49,559 bases of DNA from an uncultured bacterium. Its GTDB lineage: Bacteria; Bacteroidota; Bacteroidia; Bacteroidales; Marinifilaceae. Positions 16,235 through 25,260 of the stretch are shown piece after piece. Position numbers and translations under genes: made by a program. The first letter of the stretch is position 1. Each line of letters begins with the position of its first letter. The notes under the pieces are model-generated. The model was not told the origin of the DNA. It ran no database searches and worked only from the letters and a program-made list of their open reading frames with translations. The DNA is taken from positions 1-49,559 of the forward strand of contig CAJMSX010000023.1 of NCBI GenBank assembly GCA_905216195.1, in the 5' to 3' direction.

Positions 16235-17116
16235 ATGGAAACACTTGAAAAAAATTTCAGCGGAGTTCGCCTCCCCGGTTTCTTGGCAGTAGGAATAGAA
16301 GTTATCCTCTTGGGGCTTATTATTTATTTCATCAGTACGGCCAGTGAAACAGATCCTACCGGTATTTGGCTGGGTGTTCTGACCACTTTTATTGGAGGGG
16401 TTATGGGATTGGGTTATATGCAAATCGAACCGAATAACGCCCGGGTATTGCTTTTTTTCGGCAAATACAAAGGAACCATCAAAGAAAACGGATTTTTCTG
16501 GGTTAATCCTCTATACAAAAAACAGTATATTACTTTAAGAGCCCGCAACCTGGATGTAGAACCGATCAAGGTAAACGACAAAGCGGGGAACCCCATCATG
16601 ATCGGTTTGGTATTGGTTTGGAGGATAAAGGATACCTACAAAGCTTCTTTCGACATTGCCACAGCCCATGAGAATTTCGTCATGGTTCAGAGTGATTCGG
16701 CTTTACGCAAGGTAGCCAGTCTTTTTACGTATGACGATCACGAAAACAAAAATGCGATTACCTTACGCTCGGGAGGGGAAGAGATCAACGAGCAACTGGA
16801 AAGGGAACTGAGCAATCGTCTGTCCATCGCCGGCATAGAGGTAGTCGAAGCGCGCATCAATTACCTGGCTTATGCTTCCGAAATTGCCGGGGCGATGTTG
16901 CGCCGCCAACAAGCTGACGCGATCATTTCTGCCCGTGAAAAAATCGTGGAAGGGGCGGTAAGCATGGTACATATGGCTTTAAACAAACTGGCGGAGGAAG
17001 AAATCGTAGAACTGGATGAAGATAAGAAAGCTGCCATGGTCAGCAACCTGCTGGTGGTGCTTTGTGCCGATGAGGCCGCCCAACCGGTTGTAAACACCGG
17101 CACCTTACACCAATAA
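16235..17116 (+). CDS. SPFH / band-7 domain membrane protein
   Basis: 293 residues. Two hydrophobic segments at about 17-37 and 46-65 anchor the N-terminus; then a stomatin/prohibitin/flotillin-like domain (PNNARVLLFFGKYKGTIKENGFFWVNP ... SDSALRKVASLFTYDD) and a helical C-terminus with ARREQADAIISAREKIVEGA-like sequence. Such proteins form large membrane-associated rings and are linked to membrane microdomains or protease control. The gene is followed 11 bases later by a small ribbon-helix-helix protein gene, and the pair is likely co-transcribed. Specific function unknown. Confidence 0.9.
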   Translation: METLEKNFSGVRLPGFLAVGIEVILLGLIIYFISTASETDPTGIWLGVLTTFIGGVMGLGYMQIEPNNARVLLFFGKYKGTIKENGFFWVNPLYKKQYITLRARNLDVEPIKVNDKAGNPIMIGLVLVWRIKDTYKASFDIATAHENFVMVQSDSALRKVASLFTYDDHENKNAITLRSGGEEINEQLERELSNRLSIAGIEVVEARINYLAYASEIAGAMLRRQQADAIISAREKIVEGAVSMVHMALNKLAEEEIVELDEDKKAAMVSNLLVVLCADEAAQPVVNTGTLHQ

Positions 17117-17127
17117 GCCGATTTAGT

Positions 17128-17334
17128 ATGGCAAACAAAGAGTTAAAAAATAAAAGTTTTGTTCTCCGTATCGATGCTGAAATGATGGAAGCGATTGAAA
17201 AGTGGGCTGCGGATGAATTCCGCAGTACCAATGGTCAAATCCAATGGATTCTGGATCAGGCATTGCGTAAAAGCGGACGTTTAAAGAAAGTGAAGAAGCC
17301 GTCTCCTTCTTTACCGGAAACCCAGGAAGACTGA
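17128..17334 (+). CDS. Arc-type ribbon-helix-helix protein
   Basis: 68 residues. The segment KNKSFVLRIDAEMMEAIEKW followed by FRSTNGQIQWILDQAL matches the beta-strand, helix A and helix B of Arc/MetJ-like DNA-binding proteins, with a basic, proline-rich tail. Such dimers usually bind DNA and repress their own operon. It lies 11 bases after the SPFH gene and is found next to SPFH genes in other bacteria, so a linked function is plausible. No operator was identified. Confidence 0.75.
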   Translation: MANKELKNKSFVLRIDAEMMEAIEKWAADEFRSTNGQIQWILDQALRKSGRLKKVKKPSPSLPETQED

Positions 17335-17458
17335 CTTTTTTCTTTTAATTTCCGTCAAAAAAGTACATATACATTTCCGGAATGGTACTAGATATGCCGA
17401 ATATTCATTAAATTTATCGCAGTTTCAGTTAACCTATTATGGACTAATTTTCGAAAAT

Positions 17459-18397
17459 ATGAACAAACTTTTTCTCCTGCTGTCGTTTTTTCTGTTTCCG
17501 GCTTTATTGTCGGCTCAGGAAGAAGCCGTCAGTATAAAAGCTCCGTTGGGAGATGTATACGGAACGCTACTCCTCCCGGAAAGCGGTTCGAAAGTTCCGG
17601 TCGTTTTGCTCATTGCCGGATCCGGTCCCACCGATCGGGACGGAAACAATCCGATGATGAAAATGAATACCTTGAAAATGCTTGCCGAAAGTCTCCAAAA
17701 AAACGGCATCGCTTCGCTGCGCTACGATAAACGAGGGATAGCGGCCAGTGCAAAAGCGGGAGAAAAAGAATCCGATATCCGTTTTGAGGATTATATCGAC
17801 GATGTCCGGACCTGGATCGAATTTTTGAAAAAAGACCCGCGCTTTGACCGGATCGTTATTGCAGGTCACAGTGAAGGATCCCTGATCGGTATGATTGCTT
17901 CCCAGGATAATCCGGCGGTCGGTAAATTCATCTCTATCGCGGGAACGGGCATGCCTGCCGACCAGATTTTAAAACGGCAGCTCAAAGCCCAGCCTCAACC
18001 CATACAGGATCTGTGCTTTCCCATCATAGATAAACTAGCCCAAGGAGATACGGTAGATAAGGTTTCTCCCCTGCTCTCCAGTCTTTTTCGCCCCAGTATC
18101 CAACCCTATCTGATTTCCTGGTTCAAATACGACCCGGCCGTTGAAATAGCCAAACTAAAAATTCCGGTACTTATACTTCAAGGTACTCACGATCTGCAGT
18201 GTAATACGGAAGATGCGAATTTACTCGCCTCAGCCTATCCTACTGCCGAAAAAGTGCTTATTCCCAATATGACACATGTCCTAAAGGATTGCGATAGCAT
18301 GGATCAAGCTACCCAACTCTCCCGCGTATATTCCGAGACGGATTTGCCTTTAAATCCGACACTTACCGAAACTATCGTCCGTTTCGTTAAAAAGTAG
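17459..18397 (+). CDS. secreted alpha/beta hydrolase
   Basis: 312 residues with a signal peptide (cleavage near LSA/Q at 19-20). Alpha/beta-hydrolase features: oxyanion region IAGSGPTDRDGNNP, nucleophile elbow GHSEGS, acid in ILQGTHDLQC, and catalytic His in NMTHVLKD. The sequence resembles dienelactone-hydrolase or serine aminopeptidase S33-like members; substrate unknown. Predicted periplasmic. It is alone, with a terminator downstream. A TTTC-N18-TAATTTTC stretch before it is only a weak promoter match. Confidence 0.85.
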   Translation: MNKLFLLLSFFLFPALLSAQEEAVSIKAPLGDVYGTLLLPESGSKVPVVLLIAGSGPTDRDGNNPMMKMNTLKMLAESLQKNGIASLRYDKRGIAASAKAGEKESDIRFEDYIDDVRTWIEFLKKDPRFDRIVIAGHSEGSLIGMIASQDNPAVGKFISIAGTGMPADQILKRQLKAQPQPIQDLCFPIIDKLAQGDTVDKVSPLLSSLFRPSIQPYLISWFKYDPAVEIAKLKIPVLILQGTHDLQCNTEDANLLASAYPTAEKVLIPNMTHVLKDCDSMDQATQLSRVYSETDLPLNPTLTETIVRFVKK

Positions 18398-18423
18398 GCA
18401 AGTGGGTAACGAAGAATCGATAA

Positions 18424-18461
18424 GACCGGCCGAAAAGTAAAATTTTCAGCCGGTCCTTTTT
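18424..18461 (+). terminator. terminator after the alpha/beta hydrolase
   Basis: GACCGGC (18424-18430) pairs with GCCGGTC (18449-18455), with further CGAAAA/TTTTC pairing inside, and is followed by CTTTTTAC. It lies between convergent genes. Confidence 0.75.
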
Positions 18462-18535
18462 ACCGTCTGAAAAACCGTGTGGAGACGGTATTTATTTTCC
18501 CCCGTTATTCCTCCGGCTCTTCCCCGGATAAAATC

Positions 18536-20116
18536 CTAATTCTTTTCCCGTATGGGATCGTCATACTGTATTTGCAGTTTTTCCAATTCTGCGCGTAATT
18601 CCTTCACAATTTCTTCGGTACCGGATTCTCCGTACACATTATGCATTTCCCCGGGATCTTTTTGCAGATCGTATAATTCCCAGGCATCGATATCGTAATA
18701 AAAATGAATCAATTTATACCGTTCCGTTCTCACCCCGTAATGCCGGCGCACAGCGTGTTCCGCCGGATATTCGTAATAATGGTAATACAAAGCAGAACGC
18801 CAATCGGCCGGATTTTCGCCCTGAAGCAAAGGAAGCAGGGACACCCCTTGCATATCCGGGGGAACCGGCAGACCCGCCAGTTCCAGAAAAGTGGGAGCAT
18901 AATCAATATTCTGCACGAGTTGGGAAATATCCCGCCGCTTTCCAAAATCATCCGGCAAACGCATCAATAAAGGCGTTCTCATCGACTCTTCATACATAAA
19001 GCGCTTATCGAACCATCCGTGTTCTCCCATGTAAAACCCTTGGTCCGAAGCATAAATCACTACCGTATTTTCCAACAACCCTTCTTTCTTCAATTCGTCC
19101 ATCAAGCGCCCTACATTATCGTCCAGAGATTTTACGGTCTTGAGGTAGTCGCGCATATACCGCTGGTATTTCCATTCGGCCAGAGCTTTTCCCGTTAATT
19201 TCGCTTTTTTAAAATTTTCAATAATCGGACCGTAATGCTTATCCCAGGCGGCCCGTTGTTTTTCATTCATCCGGCCGTAAGTCCCCTGCGTTCCGTTCTC
19301 CCGGATATATAAGGTCCGGTAATGGTCTTCGATAGCCGGATCCAGCATTTTCAGATCATAAATCAAGGTCATATCCTTATCGATACTCATTTCCTGTTTC
19401 CCGGCGGCTATACGCCCCTGGTAATCGTCCCAAAAATTAGCAGGCATCTCGAACGTCCGGTCCTCGAACAAGGCCAGATCGGCCGTGTCGCTCATCCAAT
19501 TCCGGTGAATCGCTTTGTGGTGGACGAATAAACAGAACGGTTTAGTGGTATCCCGCTTATGGGACAACCAATCTATACTTAAATCGGTAATAATATCGGT
19601 CACATACCCTTCCTGCCTTACCTTTCCCTCCGGAGTAATGAAATCCGGATTGTAATAATCTCCCTGACCGGGCAATATTTTCCAGTAATCGAAACAGGTA
19701 GGCGTTCCTCCCAAATGCCATTTTCCGATCATAGCTGTCTGATAACCGCCCCTTTGCAGCAATTGTTGCACCGTTTGCTGGCTCCCGTCAAATATAGTAC
19801 CCGAGGTATTGTCCGTATATCCGTTTTTATGACTGTGTTTCCCGGTCAACAAAACAGCCCGGCTCGGTCCCGACAAAGAATTACATACAAAACTGTTGGT
19901 AAATTTCACCCCTTCGGCCGCCAAACGGTCCAGATTCGGCGTAGAAGCAAACCTTTGATCGTAACAACTCAGGGTTTGATAAGCATGATCATCCGTCATA
20001 ATGTAAACAATATTATAACGTCTGGACTCCTTATTTTTCTTTTTGGAAGACATACTGCACCCGTTCAGTGCCACTAAACCGGCCATCGGAATCAGATAGG
20101 AATAATGATAAGACAT
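18536..20116 (-). CDS. lipoprotein sulfatase of the Ser type
   Basis: 526 residues. Removes sulfate esters, probably from host or dietary glycans, in the periplasm or at the cell surface. N-terminus has a lipobox ending LNGC (C20). Metal-site residues D42-D43 in YIMTDDHAYQ; the activating motif is S82-G83-P84-S85-R86, so the formylglycine comes from Ser, which requires an anaerobic sulfatase-maturing enzyme (not in this window). Late metal-site segment YASDQGFYMGEHGWFDKRF resembles sulfatases acting on 6-sulfated N-acetylglucosamine; substrate remains inference. No polysaccharide-utilisation partner is adjacent. Divergent promoter side has TAATTTTG (20143-20150, minus strand). Confidence 0.93.
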   Translation of the reverse strand: MSYHYSYLIPMAGLVALNGCSMSSKKKNKESRRYNIVYIMTDDHAYQTLSCYDQRFASTPNLDRLAAEGVKFTNSFVCNSLSGPSRAVLLTGKHSHKNGYTDNTSGTIFDGSQQTVQQLLQRGGYQTAMIGKWHLGGTPTCFDYWKILPGQGDYYNPDFITPEGKVRQEGYVTDIITDLSIDWLSHKRDTTKPFCLFVHHKAIHRNWMSDTADLALFEDRTFEMPANFWDDYQGRIAAGKQEMSIDKDMTLIYDLKMLDPAIEDHYRTLYIRENGTQGTYGRMNEKQRAAWDKHYGPIIENFKKAKLTGKALAEWKYQRYMRDYLKTVKSLDDNVGRLMDELKKEGLLENTVVIYASDQGFYMGEHGWFDKRFMYEESMRTPLLMRLPDDFGKRRDISQLVQNIDYAPTFLELAGLPVPPDMQGVSLLPLLQGENPADWRSALYYHYYEYPAEHAVRRHYGVRTERYKLIHFYYDIDAWELYDLQKDPGEMHNVYGESGTEEIVKELRAELEKLQIQYDDPIREKN

Positions 20117-20416
20117 GAATAAATATTTAAATATACAACCCTCAAAATTAAAAAAATTAATTAAAATTCTCTTGAGGAAGTTTTAAAATATTCTATAAAG
20201 AGAAATTTGAAAAGCGGAAGAAGGATAGTTTCTTACGCAATCCACACGCCGGCTCTTCAAATATTCCTCTCAACTTATATCCCCCGCTTTCGCTTCAGAA
20301 TAATTCCTTTCCAGCACCGTTTTGCTCCTGTCTTCAAGACCGGCAAACTACCGGATTTCACCTCTACCGGAAACTTTATAAAGGAAACGGTTACCCCATA
20401 CAACAAGCATGCAAGA
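20117..20416. other. intergenic region, no gene recognised
   Basis: 300 bases between the sulfatase start and the end of mutY. It is AT-rich near the sulfatase promoter side. A plus-strand reading frame through 20207-20503 overlaps mutY and has no recognisable content. Nothing else was seen. Confidence 0.6.
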
Positions 20417-21538
20417 CTAGATACAAATTTTTTCCGGGTCCGAATTAGATGCCCGCTGTTCCAGGTAAAGGGCGATCAGACGCGAAACGGCATATCGGTC
20501 TAGACTCTCTTCCGGTACTTTCAGGTATTTTTCCAACTCTCCCGAAACGGAAGCGATTTCGATTTCGTAAAAATTCGCATAGATGATACGGTGGGAAAGT
20601 ACATGTTTTACAGGACCTCTCATCCGGTTTACTTTCAGCGGGCCACATTTGCCGAACAAGTTCCGGAAAGCTTCGGTTTCTGTCAACGCCTTCCAGTCCA
20701 CAGGAACAGAAGTTTCAATCAACGGGAATTCATAGAGATTTTGCCAGATATCTTTCGTTTCCCGCCGGAAAAGAAAGGTATTTCCTTCATACAAAACATG
20801 CAAATAATTGAAATACCGGGGTTTCACCACTGTCTTTCCTGCTTTCACGGGTAAACGATCGATTTGTCCCTTAGCAAAAGCCCTGCAACGATCCCGGAGG
20901 GGACAAAACAAACAAGAGGGAGATTTCGGTACGCATTGCAGGGCTCCAAAATCCATAATGGCCTGATTATACACATCGGGTTGCTCCTTATCCAGCAAAG
21001 TCCCGGCTAATTCCCTAAAATATTTTTTTCCGGCCGTACTGTCGATCGGTAAATCTATACCGAAAACCCGGGCCAATACCCGGTAAACATTGCCGTCCAC
21101 CACTGCATAAGGCTGTTTCCAGGCAAAAGACACGATAGCGGCCGCAGTATACTCTCCTATCCCTTTCAGCGCCACCACCTGTTTATAGTCTTTCGGAAAG
21201 ACTCCCCCGAATTTTTGCCGAAGCTCCCGGGCCGCTGCATGCAAATTGCGGGCCCGGCTGTAATAACCCAGTCCCTGCCAATATTTCATCACCTCGTCTT
21301 CGGAAGCCTCCGCCAAAGAGTGTATATCGGGAAAACGGGTGGTAAAACGTTGAAAATAGGATAAGCCCTGAACCACCCGGGTTTGCTGAAGTATAACTTC
21401 CGATATCCAAATCAGATAAGGATCACGGGTCTGACGCCAGGGTAATTCCCGCCGGTTTTCTTTATACCACCCGATCAATGCATTACTGAAAAAATTCTGT
21501 TCCATTCCGACCCCCATTCCGATTTTACCTCCAAGCAA
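20417..21538 (-). CDS. mutY: adenine DNA glycosylase MutY
   Basis: Removes adenine paired with 8-oxoguanine. Up to 373 residues; the family-like start is more likely the Met at residue 12 (MEQNFFSNALIGWY), i.e. 21505, since the upstream MLGGKIGMGVG is unsupported. Motifs: WRQTRDPYLIWISEVILQQT with catalytic Glu, the HhH motif LKGIGEYTAAAI, catalytic Asp in AVVDGNVYRVLAR, and the [4Fe-4S] loop C-x6-C-x2-C-x5-C (CVPKSPSCLFCPLRDRC). The C-terminal NUDIX-like domain that reads 8-oxoguanine follows from about residue 240. Intact. Decayed pepT lies upstream on the same strand. Confidence 0.94.
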   Translation of the reverse strand: MLGGKIGMGVGMEQNFFSNALIGWYKENRRELPWRQTRDPYLIWISEVILQQTRVVQGLSYFQRFTTRFPDIHSLAEASEDEVMKYWQGLGYYSRARNLHAAARELRQKFGGVFPKDYKQVVALKGIGEYTAAAIVSFAWKQPYAVVDGNVYRVLARVFGIDLPIDSTAGKKYFRELAGTLLDKEQPDVYNQAIMDFGALQCVPKSPSCLFCPLRDRCRAFAKGQIDRLPVKAGKTVVKPRYFNYLHVLYEGNTFLFRRETKDIWQNLYEFPLIETSVPVDWKALTETEAFRNLFGKCGPLKVNRMRGPVKHVLSHRIIYANFYEIEIASVSGELEKYLKVPEESLDRYAVSRLIALYLEQRASNSDPEKICI

Positions 21539-21599
21539 AGCCTTCCTTTTCTCTTCCCTCCTTTCCCCGTTTCCTCTCCTTTATCCGACCTTTTCCCAA

Positions 21600-22013
21600 C
21601 AACCGGAAACCGCTCAGATTTTCGTATAAAATCCACGATGCGGCAAGGATTTCGACAAGCTTCTCCATCAAACTAACGGGTAGATATTCGTATCCCGCGT
21701 GAAAGTTATGCCCGCCAGCAAAGAGAGGAAACGTAGGCAATCCCCTATACGAAAATTTTACTCCGACGGTTCCTCCCGGAAAGGCGCGATCCGGGGTTTA
21801 ACTCCTGCTTCCTGCAGGGAGTACCGGACACTGTCCAGTATATCCTGCAACGATTCGATTTTCTCCCTCCTACTGGAATACGGGGCGGTCATTTCTTCGC
21901 AAAGCACCTCCGCCAATTCCACTTGATTCGGCGTACGGGGAGACCCCCCTATAGACGGAGGGGATTGTGTCATACTTTACATACCTTAAAAAACGCTCCG
22001 CTACCGATATACC
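21600..22013 (-). pseudogene. pepT: relic of peptidase T (pepT), internally deleted and frameshifted
   Basis: Fragments of the tripeptidase PepT can be read on the minus strand across frames. Near 21975-22013: VAERFLRYVKYDT, the family N-terminus (no ATG remains at the expected place). After a -2 shift near 21966: SPRTPNQVELAEVLCEEM. Then the sequence jumps (about 21868-21892) to SLQDILDSVRYSLQEAGVKP, from close to the C-terminus, so most of the roughly 400-residue enzyme, including most metal ligands, is gone. After a -1 shift near 21772: GGTVGVKFSYRGLPTFPLF, AGGHNFHAGYEYLPVSLMEK, the family C-terminal segment. Recognition is by family memory, not alignment, but the collinear order of four pieces makes it convincing. 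Confidence 0.78.
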
Positions 22014-22046
22014 TTTCTTCCTATCCGGCAGGTATCCGTCTCCGTA

Positions 22047-23522
22047 TCAATAAGCCTTGGCTATCAGCACCCGCCGGTGGGAAGGTTTACCGGTTACCAT
22101 ACATTTACCCTCTTCTTCGGGACTATCAAAGGGAATACAACGAATCGTAGCTTTAGTATCGTTTTTGATTTTCTCTTCCGTCTCGGGGGTCCCGTCCCAA
22201 TGACACAGGAAAAAACCTCCTTTGGTTTCCAACAAATGACGAAATTCCTCATACGTATCCACCTTCGTAATCATACTCTCGCGGAAAGTAAGTGCTTTAC
22301 GATAAATATTTTCCTGTATCTCGTCTAATAAACGGACTACATAATCCTCGATCCCCTCTAGGGGCAGAGTTTCTTTCGTAAGAGTATCCCGCCGGGCCAC
22401 CTCTACCGTACCGTTGGCCAGATCCCGTTCTCCCATAGCCAGACGGACGGGCACTCCTTTCAGTTCATATTCCGCAAATTTCCAGCCCGGTTTCTGGGTA
22501 TCCCGATCGTCATATTTTACACTGATGCCTCTGGTTTTCAATCCTTCTAGAATTCCGGCTACTTTTTCGCTGATTTTCTGTAATCCTTCTTCACTCTTAT
22601 ATATAGGTACGATTACCACCTGCAAAGGAGCCAGTTTGGGAGGCAACACCAATCCGTTGTCATCCGAATGGGCCATAATCAAAGCGCCCATAAGACGGGT
22701 AGAAACTCCCCAGGAAGTCGCCCATACATAATCCCGCTCTCCTGCCTGATTGGTAAACATCACATCGAAGGCCCGGGCGAAGTTCTGTCCCAGGAAATGA
22801 GAAGTTCCTGCCTGTAAAGCTTTCCCGTCCTGCATCAAAGCTTCGATAGTAAACGTATCCAAAGCCCCGGCAAAACGTTCGCTTTCACTTTTACTTCCCA
22901 TAATCACGGGCACAGCCATCCACTTTTGAGCAAATTCCGCATATACCCTTACCATTCTATTCGCTTCCTCCATGGCCTCTTCCCGGGTCGCATGAGCCGT
23001 ATGGCCCTCCTGCCATAAAAATTCCGAAGTCCGCAAAAACATCCTCGTACGCATTTCCCAACGCATTACATTCGCCCACTGATTACACAAAATAGGCAAA
23101 TCCCGATAGGACTGGATCCAATTCCGGTACGTATTCCAAATAATGGTTTCAGAAGTGGGACGAATGATGTATTCTTCTTCTAATTTTGCCTCCGGATCGA
23201 CCACAACCCCTTTTCCATCCGGATCATTTTTCAAACGATAATGCGTTACAACGGCACATTCTTTTGCAAAACCTTCGACATGGTCCGCTTCCTTAGAAAA
23301 AAAGGATTTAGGAATCAGCAAAGGAAAATACGCATTTACGTGTCCCGTATCTTTAAACATTTGGTCCAGTTCCCGCTGTATTTTCTCCCAAATGGCATAG
23401 CCATACGGTTTGATCACCATACATCCTCTCACGGCAGAAGCTTCTGCCAATCCTGCCTTTACAACTAATTCGTTATACCACTGAGAATAATCTTCGCTTC
23501 TTGACGTTAAAAATTTGGCCAT
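22047..23522 (-). CDS. proS: prolyl-tRNA synthetase (eukaryote/archaeal type)
   Basis: Charges tRNA-Pro. 491 residues from the ATG at 23520-23522 (MAKFLTSRSEDYSQWY); an upstream in-frame Met would add 58 residues with no family match and a hydrophobic, AT-rich composition, so it is rejected. Class II motifs: PTSETIIWNTYRNWIQSYRD with motif 2 TSEFLWQEGHTAHAT, and motif 3 region TSWGVSTRLMGALIMAHSDD. The anticodon-binding domain follows (LAPLQVVIVPIYKSEEG) with the extra C-terminal zinc-type domain. The short form lacks the editing insertion of the long bacterial type. A TAAATTTG box lies at 23549-23556 on the minus strand. Confidence 0.95.
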   Translation of the reverse strand: MAKFLTSRSEDYSQWYNELVVKAGLAEASAVRGCMVIKPYGYAIWEKIQRELDQMFKDTGHVNAYFPLLIPKSFFSKEADHVEGFAKECAVVTHYRLKNDPDGKGVVVDPEAKLEEEYIIRPTSETIIWNTYRNWIQSYRDLPILCNQWANVMRWEMRTRMFLRTSEFLWQEGHTAHATREEAMEEANRMVRVYAEFAQKWMAVPVIMGSKSESERFAGALDTFTIEALMQDGKALQAGTSHFLGQNFARAFDVMFTNQAGERDYVWATSWGVSTRLMGALIMAHSDDNGLVLPPKLAPLQVVIVPIYKSEEGLQKISEKVAGILEGLKTRGISVKYDDRDTQKPGWKFAEYELKGVPVRLAMGERDLANGTVEVARRDTLTKETLPLEGIEDYVVRLLDEIQENIYRKALTFRESMITKVDTYEEFRHLLETKGGFFLCHWDGTPETEEKIKNDTKATIRCIPFDSPEEEGKCMVTGKPSHRRVLIAKAY

Positions 23523-23710
23523 CTTTTTATTTTTTGATAAAACAGCAGCAAATTTAAGCAAAAAACTAGTATTTATAATTCTAAAATAACTATTTTTATT
23601 GCGTAAACACTGAATCAGAAAAATTGTCCAACGTATAAACGGGAAGTACGAAGGAACGTTTATTTTCTGGTACGTTTTTTGATAGATATAAAACAACTAA
23701 ATAATATATC

Positions 23711-25219
23711 ATGAAACTATACTTATATACTCTTATAGCACTTGCTATTACGGTTTCGTCCTGCTCTTCGACCCGCAGTCTCAGCAGTACGATGGAAGAT
23801 GATATATATTTTGTGCCCGGTGAAAAACCGTTACTGGTGAAGGAAGTCGAGACGGAAACCGGACAAAATATAGATATGGCCCCCAAGACTCACTCTATCT
23901 ACAATCAGGAGGGAAATTATTCCGACAATTCCGCAGTCGTAGTCAACCGACAAAAAGGAACGGTAGAGAAAGTCGATATGAATGAGTTAGATGCCCAGGC
24001 CCGCGAGCAACTGGAATCCAATGCCCTAGTGAATAACACCACCATCTATCAAAATACCGGTTACTGGATCGGTGGTTTTAAAGGGAGTGAAAGCGATCTG
24101 GAAGAAGCTGCCCGAATCATAGCCCGTTACCCCGAAGGTTTCGGTTTTTTCGCCAACGGTCAGGACATCGCCCTTAACCTTTCTTTCAGTCCGGACTGGA
24201 ACGTATATACGGATAACGGCCGGTACTGGTGGTTTCCTTCCAACACAAACCTGGCACTCTATACCACCTTTATTTTCGGGACCTATCCCAAATACATCTG
24301 GACCGTACTCTGGGACAGCCCGGGATACGACAGTTGGGCTTTCGACAGTCAGTTCAACTTCGGCCTGAACTTCGCCTGGAACGGACCGGGATGGAGTTTG
24401 GGACTGGGATGGAACCGCCCGTGGTACGGCGGATGGTACGGTGGATGGTATGATCCGTACTGGGGACGTCCCTATTGGGGCGGATGGTACGACCCCTGGT
24501 GGGGTTATCCCGGATGGGGCTACCCGCACTGGCATCACCCGCATTGGGGCGGTGGTCATTTCCCGAACTGGGGACCTCCTTCCCTGCATCGGCCGATCAC
24601 CCACGAAAGGCCCGGTTCCACCTTACGGCCCGGGACAAGTATAAGACCCGGTTTCAATAACCGGCCCCACAGTAGTATGCGTCCGAATACCTCCTCCGGC
24701 AGGCCGGGCAGCAGCCTACGTCCGGACAACAACCAGACAACCCGGCCCGGAACGAGCAGACCCAACACCGGTACCGTGACCCGGCCTGGCGTAAACCGGC
24801 CTTCTACCAATGTAACCCGGCCCGGTTCTCTGAACAGGCCGAACACGACGACCCGGCCCGGTGTTACCCGGCCTTCTACCAATACGGTACGGCCCGGAAC
24901 TTCGGTTCGCCCCGGTACGGTGACCCGGCCCGGAACCGTTAGCCGGCCCGGAACTACAAACCGGTACAACAATAACCGTTACACCCGGCCTTCGGTCCGC
25001 TCGAACTCCTATACTTCTCCGGCCAGAAACAGCAATACGACCAGGAGCTACAACCGGCCCCAAAACAGCTATCGGCCGACCTATAACAGTAACCGGTCGA
25101 CCAACAGCTACCGTTCATCCACCAGAAGCACTACCGTTTCGCCGTCCCGCTCGTCCGGTTCGGTAAGCAGACCGGTAACTACGCCTCAACGCAGTACCCG
25201 TTCAGGAGGAAGGAAATAA
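23711..25219 (+). CDS. lipoprotein with Trp/Gly-rich and Arg-Pro-Gly repeat C-terminus
   Basis: 502 residues; no known function. Signal peptide with lipobox ending VSSC (C18). Residues ~30-200 are a folded-looking domain (VEKVDMNELDAQAREQL, then YWIGGFKGSESDLEEAARI). Residues ~225-295 are Trp/Tyr/Gly-rich (GWYGGWYDPYWGRPYWGGW). From ~295 the sequence is a low-complexity, positively charged tail built on R-P-G/N/S units such as TRPGVNRPSTN and RPGTVTRPGT, then an Asn/Ser/Arg-rich end. The tail is likely unfolded and surface-exposed or bound to polymer. The next gene is 41 bases downstream and encodes an outer-membrane protein, so they may be one operon. Confidence 0.75.
   Translation: MKLYLYTLIALAITVSSCSSTRSLSSTMEDDIYFVPGEKPLLVKEVETETGQNIDMAPKTHSIYNQEGNYSDNSAVVVNRQKGTVEKVDMNELDAQAREQLESNALVNNTTIYQNTGYWIGGFKGSESDLEEAARIIARYPEGFGFFANGQDIALNLSFSPDWNVYTDNGRYWWFPSNTNLALYTTFIFGTYPKYIWTVLWDSPGYDSWAFDSQFNFGLNFAWNGPGWSLGLGWNRPWYGGWYGGWYDPYWGRPYWGGWYDPWWGYPGWGYPHWHHPHWGGGHFPNWGPPSLHRPITHERPGSTLRPGTSIRPGFNNRPHSSMRPNTSSGRPGSSLRPDNNQTTRPGTSRPNTGTVTRPGVNRPSTNVTRPGSLNRPNTTTRPGVTRPSTNTVRPGTSVRPGTVTRPGTVSRPGTTNRYNNNRYTRPSVRSNSYTSPARNSNTTRSYNRPQNSYRPTYNSNRSTNSYRSSTRSTTVSPSRSSGSVSRPVTTPQRSTRSGGRK
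24600..24990 (+). repeat. Arg-Pro-Gly-coding degenerate repeats
   Basis: Tandem, imperfect units of about 12-30 bases centred on CGGCCCGG (Arg-Pro-Gly) inside the lipoprotein gene. The DNA is GC-rich compared with its surroundings. Unit lengths vary, so it is a coding repeat, not a CRISPR array. Confidence 0.75.
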
Positions 25220-25260
25220 GAGAGAATGATTCGGATTAGAGAACGCTTAAAATTAAGATC

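Noticed and set aside
18460..18520. Second hairpin ACCGTCT/AGACGGT as sulfatase terminator
   Set aside because: Stem is short and on the minus strand is followed by a purine run rather than T, so support is too weak.
20207..20503. Plus-strand frame of 98 codons before the end of mutY
   Set aside because: Overlaps mutY antisense and has no recognisable content.
21525..21740. Separate small gene on the minus strand
   Set aside because: Its first part is the C-terminal segment of peptidase T in a shifted frame; treated as part of the pepT relic.
22047..23696. Longer ProRS start at 23696
   Set aside because: The extra 58 residues have no family match and are hydrophobic; start at 23522 fits the family.
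24600..24990. CRISPR-like periodic repeats
   Set aside because: Units are in frame, vary in length, and encode Arg-Pro-Gly; no spacer-like uniqueness or cas genes.
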